Shown here piece by piece: positions 33,868 through 44,460 of a stretch of DNA of 64,000 nucleotides. The notes below the pieces were generated by a model that was not told the origin of the DNA, made no database searches, and saw only the letters and a program-made list of their open reading frames with translations. The translations under genes and the position numbers were made by a program. The first letter of the stretch is position 1, and each line of letters opens with the position of its first letter. Location: the NCBI GenBank assembly GCA_011009095.1, contig VTPC01091236.1, forward strand, positions 285,814 to 349,813, read 5' to 3'. Source of the stretch: Ignelater luminosus. Taxonomy: Eukaryota > Arthropoda > Insecta > Coleoptera > Elateridae.

Positions 33868-35035
33868 CGTGTAGAACAATCTTTAGATAATTTGTTGCGT
33901 TACGCTGATTCTACAAAGTGCAAGTCTAGAATTTATAAAATTATAAAGTTGCATATCCAAATTACCGACTTACACAGATTTTGGTTTTCATAATGTTATA
34001 AAATGTCTAAATATTTTGAAAAGAAAGCTAAACATTTTGGAAAAAAAACGCTGGAAATCCACTCTTAAACACTCGTAGACACCAAATAACCAAAAGAATA
34101 TTAATTCAAAATTGCGAACTATGTCATACCATTCTCATCATCATCAAATCATCGATATGCCACGCCGCGCCGGGGCACGGCCATTTTAGAAGCCCTTTGG
34201 CTTTTTTCAAGCCTGGAGTAGGCTGAGGGATTATTGAGAAAGAAAGAAGTTAAGAGGCTAAGGGGTTATTGATGAAGCCACGGTGGGAAGAAGAATTTCC
34301 TGAATGAGGGGAGTAACAGGTCTGAGGAGCCCCAAGCTCAGTACCTATTGAGGATTGGCTTTGGTCACGGTCTGCACCGCCAAGACAAACCGATCTGGCG
34401 GGGCTGAGAACCTGGAGATTCTGGCTGGTTCCCAGTCCGGAATGGTGACAGACCGCTCCCGGTCCGTCGCCGCGCTGGAATGATGATACCTTTCTAAATG
34501 CAGAAGAATCTTTATATAATCGGTGGCGCTACGCACTACGCTGATTCTAAAAAGAGCACGTCTAGAATTTACAAAATTATAAACTTGTATATCGAAATTA
34601 GCGACTTGCGCAGATATTGGTTTTCATAATGATATTAAATATCTGAATATTCGGGAAAGAAAGATGAATATCTTGAAAGAAAAGCGCTGGAGATTTACTC
34701 TTAAACACTCGTAGGCACTAAATAACCAAAAAATATCAGCTCGAAATTACGAATTACGTCATGTCATTCAAGATTTAGACGAATCTTTAGAACATTCGTG
34801 ACACTACGTGCTACACTGATTGTGCAAAGAGCACATCTAGAATTCACAAAATTATAAAATTGCATATCGAAATTAGGGACTTACACAGATTTCGATTTTG
34901 ATAATGTTATCAAATGTCTGGCGATTCTGAAAAGAAAGCTGAACATTTTGAGAAAAAACGCTGGAAATCCACTCTTAAACACTCGTAGACACTAAATAGC
35001 CAAAAGAATATTAGAATTACATGATGTTATTCTAA
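33868..35035 (+). repeat. repeat A array, about three units, interrupted by a short insertion
   Basis: Well-preserved units. TTTTCATAATGTTATAAAATGTC lies at 33985 and its homologues at 34619 and 34902. CTCGTAGACACCAAATAACC lies at 34072 with homologues at about 34708 and 34981. The spacing of the last two units is about 276 bp. The unit at 34100 is cut after ATACCATTC by the element at 34135-34485 and resumes at TTTCTAAATGCAGAAG. Confidence 0.85.
34135..34485 (-). mobile_element. SINE-like or internally deleted RTE-type element with TGA-repeat tail
   Basis: A GC-rich insert of about 351 bp in a repeat-A unit, flanked by ATACCATTC (34126-34134) and ATACCTTTC (34486-34494). That is a 9-bp target duplication with one mismatch. 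Read on the minus strand it begins CATCATTCCAGCGCGGCG, contains no long frame, and ends GATTTGATGATGATGA after a GC-rich hairpin (GCCgcGCC/GGCacGGC arms near 34165-34185). The TGATGA-type tail is typical of RTE-clade LINEs, and the RTE copy ending at about 59170 has the same tail. I infer mobilisation by RTE machinery. A minus-strand frame at its 5' part could be a remnant of an RTE 5' region. No tRNA-type A/B boxes were seen, so it may be a deleted RTE and not a tRNA SINE. Confidence 0.7.
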
Positions 35036-35165
35036 ATGTCTAAGCCAGTTCTGGATCGTGTCAGTTTAACTTCCAAACAGCCTCTTGATCTGAAAATAAG
35101 CGACACATTCTTGTAAAGATTCCTTGCGTTTTTGATCATTGATCGCTTTGAAGTTGAGAATATCG
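35036..35165 (+). repeat. repeat C, copy 2
   Basis: TCTAAGCCAGTTCTGGATCGTGTCAG through TCTTGATCTGAAAATA and TTCTTGTAAAG. It is most similar to the copy at 53518. It directly follows the repeat-A block: the ATTCTAAATGTCTAAGCC junction joins A to C. Confidence 0.65.
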
Positions 35166-37847
35166 AGTGGGTTGAAAGTGAAATTCAAGTCGACTAGATT
35201 TACTACTGTAGACAACCTAAACCAAAAAAATGCATTTTACAGGAAAACTGAGTTTAATTAGTTAATTTCTAATTCATTCTATCAATGTACGTATAAGGAA
35301 AATAGACAAAACTAAAATTATTCTCGCTAGTTCTTAATGTAATCCGATAGGTTTGCATGCCTTTAGCACACCAAACTGTATTGTCTGACGTAAGCTATTA
35401 AAACACCGTCACTATCCATGTATGCACTTCTACGGGATTATCGAGGATTTTTAGCTGATATGCATACGTCTGAAATGGATATATTAGTTGTTAACGGGTA
35501 GATATTAAGTATACAGAGATCGGTTATAAATTTCGAGTTTTAAATTAACAAAAAGATTTAGGAGTTGTCACTTCCTACACTGTTTTCATATTTGTAGACA
35601 CATAAATGATAGAAGGTTAAACGCTTCGTTTGCATACACGTACATAAATATCTCACTATGTCTATGTTGCAAAAACGAGAGTGGAAATTATACTCATGCG
35701 ATTTTATTATTAAGTTGTGTAAAGCAGAGAAACAAACACATATCCTGGAATTTAAACGCGATAAACCTGACATCAAAGGATAAATAAGTTTCGTGTTAGA
35801 ATTAATTACTTATAGCCATTAATTACCTATTTAAATACAATAAATTATGCTCTAATATATTTAAATTGACGCTTAAATATTCATTGGGTTTAATCTAAAT
35901 GCGTAAAAATTCTTAAGCAATTTATCGATTAAGACTAGCGGATCTTAGAGAGAGCATTTTACACCTACACGTAAAGCCTAAACACGCAAACACCAGCATT
36001 CCTGATAAATTAATCCCGTAACATTCTCGCTGTAAAAGGAATATAATGCAGTAAACTAAATACTCGGATTAAGCATAGCTTTGTTCAGTAAACTAAATAA
36101 AACGAGCTTCATTTACTTCAAGTGTAAACCTTTGAACGTTAATGCTGCCTAATGTAAGCGAGTAGTTCTGTTTACTAATAAAACACATTGGTAATTAAGC
36201 GTTGCTAATTTGGTAATAAGCATCCGCAAACACAGAATTCAATTAACGTCGGCGTTCGGACTGGGTTCGAGTATTCTGAATGCCAGAGAGCTCTAAATAC
36301 GAATTTCACCGCGTAGTACACTGACGGTTAGAAATTTTGGAAAAGCCCACACCTTTTTTTATATCCCAATAATTATTTATCCATTAACCTATTTTTTTAC
36401 GTGTTTGTTTCAGCCTTTTATAATTTCTTTCGACGAAAGAAATTCTATAAAATTATAATTTAATAATTGTAAATTCCCACGTCGCTGATCTATCTATAAA
36501 CTTACCACTAAAACAACAACTAAAACAGCACCCTTCGTTTTTTAATCGAATTTAAATACCTATCAAAATCTGAAATAAATCCTCATCAAAATGCAACGAG
36601 ACCGAACGAGAGAAATGAGAAATCGGATTAAACATAGTGAGATTTCAGCGGATAAAATTTATTACAAACTACATACTGTATAAAATTTATAATTCGTCGA
36701 ATTAAAAACTTGTTTCGTAAGCAACAGAAGAGAAGTGTCAAACGTAATATTTTCTTGTTGATATTCAATTTTAATTAATAGTTTATAAAATGTAATAAAC
36801 TTCAACTTTCTCAAGATCTAATAATTTCTATTTAATTGGTAAAACAATATTTAACACCCGGCCGATTTCCACATATCAAAATATGTTTAAACATTCCGTT
36901 TCGAAACTGCTTCATTAGCTACCATTTATTGGTAACTGCTCTATCTGATATCATGAGTTGTTTACGAACTATAGCAAGTCTTTATAAAAAAATCAGCTTA
37001 CTATTTGTTGCAAAATCTGTTTCTAATGATCTCGTTTCACAAGAAAAGATACTGCAAACCATGTGAAGTCTTAAAAGCATTTTTCTTTTCGTTTTAATCT
37101 AATTTGGCGAAAATCCACGATTCTCATATGTTTACTGTAATTTTGTAAAGGAGACACTTGGAAAAACTTGCTTGCAGTTAGAAGGAAAGGATATCGCTTT
37201 TGGAACACAACTCGTTTCCGATTGTTGTCGACATTGTTAACCTCAAGGGCTGTAAGTTTGAAAGAACTTAGAAGTTTGTTGATTCTGCTCAACAGGAAGG
37301 TAACACTTATTAGTTATAATAATATAGTTATATAATAATTTTCGAATATTTAAAATTCTTAAAATTCATACATACAGAGACTGTCTCTTTTTGTTTAAAA
37401 TAAGAAATCGCTGGTCGGTCATAAAGTTAAACTTTCAATTATTAATTCTGTATCTGTTTAAGATCTTGTAAGCATAGCATAATTTAAACGTAAAACACAC
37501 AATGATTCTATGATTTTGCAACTTTCACAGACTGACTGGGTAGCGATTTCGGTGATGGCTTATCGACGCAAATTAAATGAAAATGGTTCTACTAGTATTG
37601 ACAATTACGTTGTGTCTATTTTACATGCAGTGTTGTAGCACGTGAGGCAGTTTCATCCTGTTGACGACATCATTTTCCACCGTTGTTGGCTTGCAAAGGT
37701 ACCAAGTTAAGGCTCACTTTGTGCACGAATCTCGAGTCCGCAAAACGAGTGTATTTGCCGTTCTTAAACAAATGTGTGCTCGATGAATCACTGCTGAAAC
37801 ACTTCAGGGTTTTGTCTGGATTTCTTAACGTGTTCAAGTGTTTACAG
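35166..37847. other. AT-rich spacer
   Basis: No gene or named element seen. Frames of 72-76 codons (35776-35558, 36836-37066, 37292-37071) lack recognisable motifs. Confidence 0.4.
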
Positions 37848-37936
37848 GTAGATTCACCAACCAATGAGACCTCTGAGAAGGTCTCGGATCCTCTAGACGC
37901 AAAAACTAAGCAGACCTGTGAGTCTCCGGGATACAG
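37848..37936 (+). CDS. candidate coding exon, unidentified (copy 1 of a related pair)
   Basis: An 89-nt segment reading VDSPTNETSEKVSDPLDAK and onward. It is bounded by TTTACAG on the left, with a pyrimidine-rich approach and a CTTAAC branch-like motif about 22 nt upstream, and by CAG|GTAAAAG, a good donor, on the right. A second copy at 40334 has the core TSEK(V/I)SDPLDAKTK. Over those 14 codons the two copies differ at eight bases, seven of them synonymous, which suggests divergence under protein-coding selection. The frame stays open upstream to 37683, so the left boundary could also lie inside a longer frame. I do not recognise the protein. The N..TSE..SDPL pattern faintly recalls the last strand of fibronectin type III domains, which I would not rely on. 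A transposon-encoded origin is the main alternative. Confidence 0.4.
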
Positions 37937-38735
37937 GTAAAAGTAGTTAGCTTAATTAAGCAATAAGGAGCCTCAACGTTAAAACTTCATAAGTTACATA
38001 ACGTCGTGTTTCTTATATCAATCGTAAACTAGGTAGAACTAAGTATGAATAACCAGGTAAAATAGTTGTATGTTCCGGATTGTTCACTAAATCGCTAGTG
38101 CATATGCTTGTAAAGTATGCACTCCAAGAAATTACAGTCACAACTTGAATTATTATTATCAAATGGGCCAGCAAAAGATTTGGCTGCCATAAAGTTGATA
38201 AAAAAGAAATGTAAGCTATCGCTATTGCTCCAAATCAGATAAGATGCTTGCGATAATTTAAGATGATTCTTGAAGACCATCTACTATCTTGTCATCATGC
38301 ATCGAAATCATTAAATTCTTTCTTTTCATTAAAATCTGTTTCCACAGAAAACCATCAACCTCAATATCAGTAGCAATCGGGGTTCAGATTGATTAGCTGT
38401 CCACATTAAATAAAGAACGATTAGACAAGTACGGTGGAGTCAGTTTGTACAAAAACCGTTTACATGAGGAAAGCACCAATAAAAAAGAGCCTGACCATAA
38501 TTAAATAATTACAACCTAATTATAATACTATTGTTGAGAAAATGCTAGCCTGAGAATTTAAGGCAGACCTGTATTATTATGTAGGCGAAGCCCAAAGGAA
38601 AACTGAATTGAATGTTACAGGGGCTGCTAAATCTAGTTTATAAGGTATGAGCTAGTTAAAGATTTAATTTAATATAAAAAATATTTGGATGGAACTGTAC
38701 AGGAAGCCAGCCATGGTAGTTGGGACAAATTCCTT
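37937..38735. other. spacer, or intron if the flanking coding segments are exons
   Basis: No repeat family or gene recognised in this stretch. Confidence 0.35.
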
Positions 38736-38739
38736 CTGC

Positions 38740-38870
38740 CCTAGCAGAAAGAGAAAACAAAAAAGAGGTAAGCCAAAGAAGAGATAGATGACAGCGGTAG
38801 AAGAATATCTAGCGAGATTGAAAATGGAGAACTGGTGGGAAAAAGCAAGAAATGAGAATCAATAGAAGAA
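38740..38870 (+). pseudogene. LINE 3' scrap
   Basis: Reads KRGKPKKR, a stop, then MTAVEEYLARLKMENWWEKA and RNENQ. This matches the C-terminal end of many LINE ORF2 proteins (pattern GRPKKRW.D.VEEDL..L....W...A.DR..W). It is a short 5'-truncated fragment with at least two stops. The clade cannot be decided. Confidence 0.6.
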
Positions 38871-38934
38871 CACATTTTAAAGGTATGATCCTGTAACGTT
38901 TGTAGTGCTGTGTAAAACGTACGTTTCTAAAAAC

Positions 38935-40025
38935 AACTATAGCTGACTCAGGCGGATCTCTGCTAACTTCGCGTCGGTTTGTCGCGCCTGCGGCGTACTG
39001 ACTCTTTAAGCCTCTCGAACTAACAAAGGGTGTGACCGCCTTCGGCCTGCGGTTTTTGACGGTCACTGATCAGGTTCGCTTTCGTTTACAGACCGTCGCG
39101 CACGGTCCTCGAACACGGCAACATCTAACGTATCTAAACTATTACGGCTCGGGCTGCGCCCTTGCACGGCTCCCCTTCGGTCGGTCCCGCACACATCTTT
39201 TAAAAGTCATTCCCCCATCACACCTAAAGGTTCAAGTCCCACCTCGATAGGACCAGCCGTTTCCGAGCCTATCGATCAAAGTTCCATCTCTATAGGTCCG
39301 GTCGTTCCTGAAATACAGGATAGCTGTCGAAAAAACAAAAGACACACATCTTTTAAAAGTCATTCCCCCGCCAGATCTAAAGGTCCAAGTTTCATCTCAA
39401 CAGGACCGGCCGTTTTCGAGACACAAAATATTTTCCAAGAAAGAAAACACGATCAGAGGCTTCCGGGTGGTCAAATGAACAAATCCAAAGTGGATTCGAG
39501 GACCCGTTCCGTTTCTCTCTTATGGAAAAAGCAAAAGACGTCCTAAGAAAGTCTGGTCCCCTCTTTGTCTGGCGCGTGACGATTTTATATAGCCGTCCCT
39601 GTTCCACTTCAAATATTTTAAATTTTCGAGTTTTTTAACGAATTTGACGAGCGCTCCGGCATAAGTCGGGCGCTAATCGAAATATCTTCGTGCTGAAATA
39701 AGCCAAAGACGTCCTCGACACGCGTGCAAAATAATCCGTATCAAGATTTCGGAAAATGATGACTACCTCTTTGCGCGCGACGATTTCTATATAGTCGTCC
39801 TTGTTCCACTTCAAGGATTTTACATTTTCGAGTTTCCAACGCATTTCACGTGGGAGTTGGCGTAAGCCGGACGTTTATCGAAATAGCTTTTTTACTTATC
39901 GGACAATGGACGCTTCGCGCGGCTAACGTAGAAAGACGCCGCCATGTCGCGACGTTCGCCACCGCTTTGCTCCGCGCGACGCCGACGCCCTTCGCCCGTA
40001 ACCGGTATGAAACGGGAAAAAATTG
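38935..40025. repeat. array F: GC-rich block with short tandem duplications
   Basis: A 1.1-kb block, strongly GC-rich for this window, with sharp edges. It holds two internal tandem pairs. CATCTTTTAAAAGTCATTCC with AAAGGTTCAAGTCCCACCTC (39197) is repeated 151 bp later at 39348. ATATAGCCGTCCCTGTTCCACTTC (39588) is repeated about 203 bp later at 39790. Short palindromes such as CGCCTGCGGCG (38987) and CCGCCTTCGGCCTGCGG (39037) occur at its left edge. Minus-strand frames (39607-39392, 39844-39635) share a KWNKDDY/VEQGRLY-like start because of the 203-bp duplication. I recognise no protein. It could be an unidentified transposon or a decayed satellite. Confidence 0.6.
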
Positions 40026-40333
40026 AAAATGCATAAGTTGAGATTATGCAACACACAAAGTGATTAATTATAATTGAAAATTTGAAAATAGTAAACTAAT
40101 CAACTTATTTATAAATTCATAAGTTTAAATACTAATTAAAAACTTACTCAACCTAAACTACAACAAATTCTTAACTTAGGGACAACTAAGATATGTAAAA
40201 TAAACATGCAAAAATAACCTTACTATCTATATTCTACAATAATTAATTTTATTTAATTTTGGTAGGTTCCTAACAAATTACACCGTGCCGGCAGTCGAAA
40301 TCGAACCTCCCGGGTTAACAGAAAGATGTTTAG

Positions 40334-40450
40334 GCGTCTGGAGGAAATGATGGGACCTCCGAGAAGATCTCTGATCCCTTGGACGCAAAAACCAAAGACA
40401 CCAAGGATTCTCGAGGATCACAAATTGTAATGGAAAAGGAAAAGGGTTAA
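40334..40450 (+). CDS. candidate coding exon, unidentified (copy 2 of a related pair)
   Basis: Reads ASGGNDGTSEKISDPLDAK and onward, with a TAA at 40448-40450; the codons before it encode IVMEKEKG. TTTAG ends exactly at 40333. The distance from that AG to the shared ACC codon is 21 nt, the same as in copy 1. A possible donor, ATT|GTAATGG, lies at 40427, but it would give a 93-nt exon in another phase than copy 1, so a terminal exon is equally possible. Upstream DNA also aligns to copy 1 (TTAAC....ATGTTTAGGCGTCTGGAGG against TTCAAGTGTTTACAGG) with about 10 bp missing. The homology therefore does not stop at the presumed splice site. That favours either a tandem exon duplication with some intron or two copies of a decayed coding sequence. 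Confidence 0.35.
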   Translation, partial: ASGGNDGTSEKISDPLDAKTKDTKDSRGSQIVMEKEKG

Positions 40451-43400
40451 AAACCGTTATATTTTCATCGTTGAATTCTTAATGGTTCACCTTTGAGCTT
40501 AATTACTTAATTTATCATTACTGCTCACTTCATTAACCTGCACATTTAAAATGTCTCAAATTTATTACCTTCAGACTATCAGATTGTGAGATAACATTAA
40601 TGTCCTGAATTTCCAGAATTAGCAAAATTCAACAATGTTTAAAATAACAGTTATACGAGGAAGTCCATATAATAATCTTTCAGATAAATAATAAAGCAAT
40701 ATATTAATGTTTATTTCTCTAATTTGCAGCAAAAGAAAGGTCAACATGCTCGAATGCATAATAATATTGAGGTTTGAAAAAATTTATTAGCAAGTTTAAG
40801 CTGTCATAAATTACGAAATTATATTCGAGACATTTTTTGGAAATTCTACAATTTGTATACATTTAAGCGATTAATTTTTTCCAACAAAATAATTAAAATT
40901 AATTGGATAATAAATATATAAAATTTGAGAAGTGTGACAGGATTTTACGCCCAATAAATAAATATTTCCATCCGTATATAGAAATTTCTTATTAAAATAT
41001 TAAATAACAAGACTTTCAAGGTAATTAATATCCGAATGCAAAAATTATTGATGAATACTTATTGACCTATATAATAATATAACATTTTAGAATTTGTGTT
41101 TATAATCGCGAGCTTAATAATTAAAAAGGAATTTATAAGAGGATTACGTGGAAAAGTTAATTTGAATAAGAATAACCTGCACGTTGTTTATTTATTATTA
41201 CGGGTTTCTACCTTATTTATTATTATTAAATAATTCAAAAGTATTAATTATGCGTTGCAATCGTAATAATTATAAAATATAAAATAGAACTTAAGTATAA
41301 AATAGCTACCTCCAAGACCGATAGTGTGCACATAAATTCAAATGCCACGAGAGTGTAACTTTATGGAATGCAGACTGCAAACAAGGCACTTGTTATAGGT
41401 TTCTCTTTTAATAAAACCGCAGGTATGAAGTAAAGGAAAAAAAACAAATAATTATCATTTAAATTGCCAGTGTAAATAGGTGCATGTACCGCAAATTGGA
41501 TAAATAAGAAAACTAATTACAATAAACGATAGCATTTATAACTTAACGTCTATATGATTCCTTATAAGAAATTTTAATTAAACACAACGTGATGTGGATA
41601 TTATTATCATTTATATTTACGATGTAAACAATTTCATAATCATATACCACCTGTGGTGCTGGAAATTGATATTGTTATTCAGGAAATTAATACTATAATT
41701 AAAAATTAGTTTCTAAGAGAATGAGGTAGTTATGCATTTTATTACTTATCGACCCGGACAATCTGCAATTATGTTTATCGCGTTTCTTCATACATTCATC
41801 TTACAATTATGCACTTCCCTCAATCACACAATTACACTTCATAATTTATACATTCAACAAAAGTGATTAAGATCTACAACTTTTTTATTCAGAATTCATT
41901 TTATCATTATTATTATTTATTATTACTAAGTTTAATTTAGATCGAGACAATACCTGGTAACAAAAACTGGTTCGCTCTTTTCTTTACGTCTATGTATTAT
42001 TAATACGAAACTATCAAAGTGTCTTCTGATCTGTTGAATTCTTGCTAAAATTAAGACTTACAAAATATGAGGTAGCTATGTAAATTTAAAAATGAACATA
42101 TTGAACTTTTAATTAAACCTTTCCCAATCTATTGTTGAACGTGTGCAAAACAATCAAAGGACACGAAATCGAAGAGCGCTATATTAAATCTCCGTTGCGT
42201 TTTGAAATCTTTCTGACACATAGGATAACGTTTATTTCGCTTTTATTATTTCTCAAGTTGTTAAATTCAGGTAAAATTTCATTCCAACTTCTAGTCGCTT
42301 TATGCAGTGATGTTTCTTTAGACTTTATTATCTTTACTGGCGTATTTTTATAGACTGAATTACCATGTGATCTATGCTTTCATGCATAACGTCGTCGAGC
42401 TTACTTAAGTATGTTAGGTATCATTCTAGTTATGTGCAATTCGAGGTTTGTGTGGCAGTGTTTTAGATCTCACTCATGCAAACAACATAACAAAGTCCAT
42501 TTTAAACTTTAAGAGCAAAATACAGCATAGGTAGGTTCGAGACCGTTCCACCAAATGTGAGCGTCTCCATAAGTCCTGGAACTTAGATTTTCGCTGTTAA
42601 TTTTGCGAGACTTCTATTAGTCTGTTAATTCATCTTATTTAAGTCCAGATCACAAAATCTTGATTTTACCGCAATAAGAAACCCCAAATCAACGCCACTT
42701 TCATGATTTAGGATCTTTTATCGAGACCATATAGGAAAGATTATTTTTAAAACTGCAATTAAGGCTATTATGAATTTTTTTGATAAGATTATTTAAATTT
42801 CTTTCCTTCTCTAAAAGACGATTGGTGTTCTGTTTGAGAAAATATTACTGTTATAGTGGTCAACAAATTTCTGTGATCTTTCTTTTTTTCAATACCTCAT
42901 TAATCTTTTGTAAGGTTTTTAATGATAATTCGTTCAATATTATAAAGAATATTAATACCTACTTAGTATTTTGATAAAACAAGAGGAAGAAGTTTTAAAA
43001 GCAATGTAAGATTTATAATAGGCACCACAAGCTTGATTCTCTCTTATATTATAACAATATAACTCAAATATTAAACGTTTCCTTCTTAAAGTTCTTTATT
43101 ATCAACGAAAAGGTTAACATTCCCCGTTATGTTATTAAGAACAGTGAAAGCAGACTGCTGAAAAGTCTAAACGGAAACGGCTTGTTCGGGAATAACCGGA
43201 ACCATAAACACTACTCTTACAGTTACAATGTAGGTCTTGCTAGATTTGTCTTTGTTAGATCCTTGTGATGCAAGGAGAATAATATCCCTGCATAAATTTC
43301 AGAAGGCAGGCAGCCTGAGAATTACAAACTCGGACCACTGCTCAATCTCAATCTTTAAGCCGTCCTGATCAAAACTGTTTTCACCAGGTGGTCAAAACTG

Positions 43401-43559
43401 ACTTTTTTTCACATTAATCACAAATATCTAAGCTATAAATTGCATGTCTGTTCTACATACATGAATGAGATGTAGACCGAGCGGCGACCGTAGTTTACTT
43501 TACGTCATCGAATACAAGAAAATACTGTTTGTAGTGAAAGTACACTAATAGACATACAT
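40451..43559. other. AT-rich spacer
   Basis: No gene or named element recognised. Very AT-rich to about 42.1 kb. Frames at 42132-42353 and 42780-42974 have no motif. Confidence 0.4.
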
Positions 43560-43569
43560 AAGAAATTTG

Positions 43570-44460
43570 GAGTGCCTGGTTTGAAAGGCCAGAATTTCCA
43601 GACTCGGCCCGACTGATGATAAACTTGACGCGGCACGAAACGCCCAGCAGGCCCGGAAGATCTGAACAGCCTGACAGACCCTAAAGACTCAACTGACCGG
43701 ACGTAGTTCCAAAAATCCTAATAAATTTTTTTACTTAGGCCCGGTCTCACACGAACCCGAGCTTTGGACCGAGTCGCACAAAAGCTCGACCTAGAAATTC
43801 GTGCTACCATGCAGTACGAAAATCCTCCTCTTCAGTTCAGTATGAAAATAGTTCGTTCGAGTCAGTACGAAAAAGATCTCGTTTTGGTTCAGTCTTCAAA
43901 TCAGTACAAAGATAACGGTCTCAAAAGCCCGACGAACCCGACAGGGCCGAACGGTCCGAGAGTCCCAAACGTCCCGACAGGGCCAAGACCCAAACAGCCC
44001 GACAAACTCTTATGGTCTGACCGGATGTAAACCCGAAAAAACTGATAACGTTATAGAATGAGGCTCGGCTTGACTTACACCTGAGCTTTGAAAAAACTTC
44101 TGCTAGGGTGCAGTACTAAAATACTCCTTTTCGGTTCAGTGGGGAACTAATGCGTCCGCGCCAGTACAGAAAAGACCTTGTTTTCGTGAAGTACGAACAG
44201 TGTCTGCTTCGGATCAGTACAAAGATAACGGTCCGGAAAGCCCAACAAGACCGAGAGACCCGATCAGCCTCACAGACCCTAACGGAAAAACGGGCCCGAT
44301 TGATTAGAAACAGATCCAAAAAGCCTGATAAATTTTTAATGCGAGGCTCGGGCTGACCTACACCCGAGCTTTGAGCCGGGTCGCACAAAAGCTCGATCAA
44401 GAAGCTTGAGCTACGGTGCAGTACGAAATTCTTCCTCTTCAGTTCAGCATAAAAGTAATA
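43570..44460. repeat. array G: about 300-bp tandem repeat, nearly three units
   Basis: GC-richer than its flanks. Landmarks recur at about 43739, 44058 and 44342: GAGGCTCGGGCTGACCTACACC, CGAGCTTTGAGCCGGGTCGC and ACAAAAGCTCGA. CAGTACGAAA...CTTCAGTTCAG and ATCAGTACAAAGATAACGGTC follow. Spacing is 319 and 284 bp. Within each unit, short CCGACAGGGCC-like motifs repeat at about 12 bp, giving a spurious collagen-like reading (TGPNGPRVPNVPTGP). I see no real coding function. Confidence 0.75.

Noticed and set aside
39225..39245. GGTTCAAGTCC as a pol III B box
   Set aside because: No A box 30-60 nt upstream and no T-arm pairing. The duplicated copy at 39380 has lost the motif.
40284..40320. Reverse-strand GGTTCGATTTCGACTGCCGGCA resembling a tRNA T-arm and 3' end
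   Set aside because: The T stem does not pair and no A box or acceptor stem lies at the required distance.
43764..44030. 88-codon frame with collagen-like GPNGP repeats
   Set aside because: Produced by the 12-bp CCGACAGGGCC periodicity inside satellite-like array G; the other units do not keep the frame.
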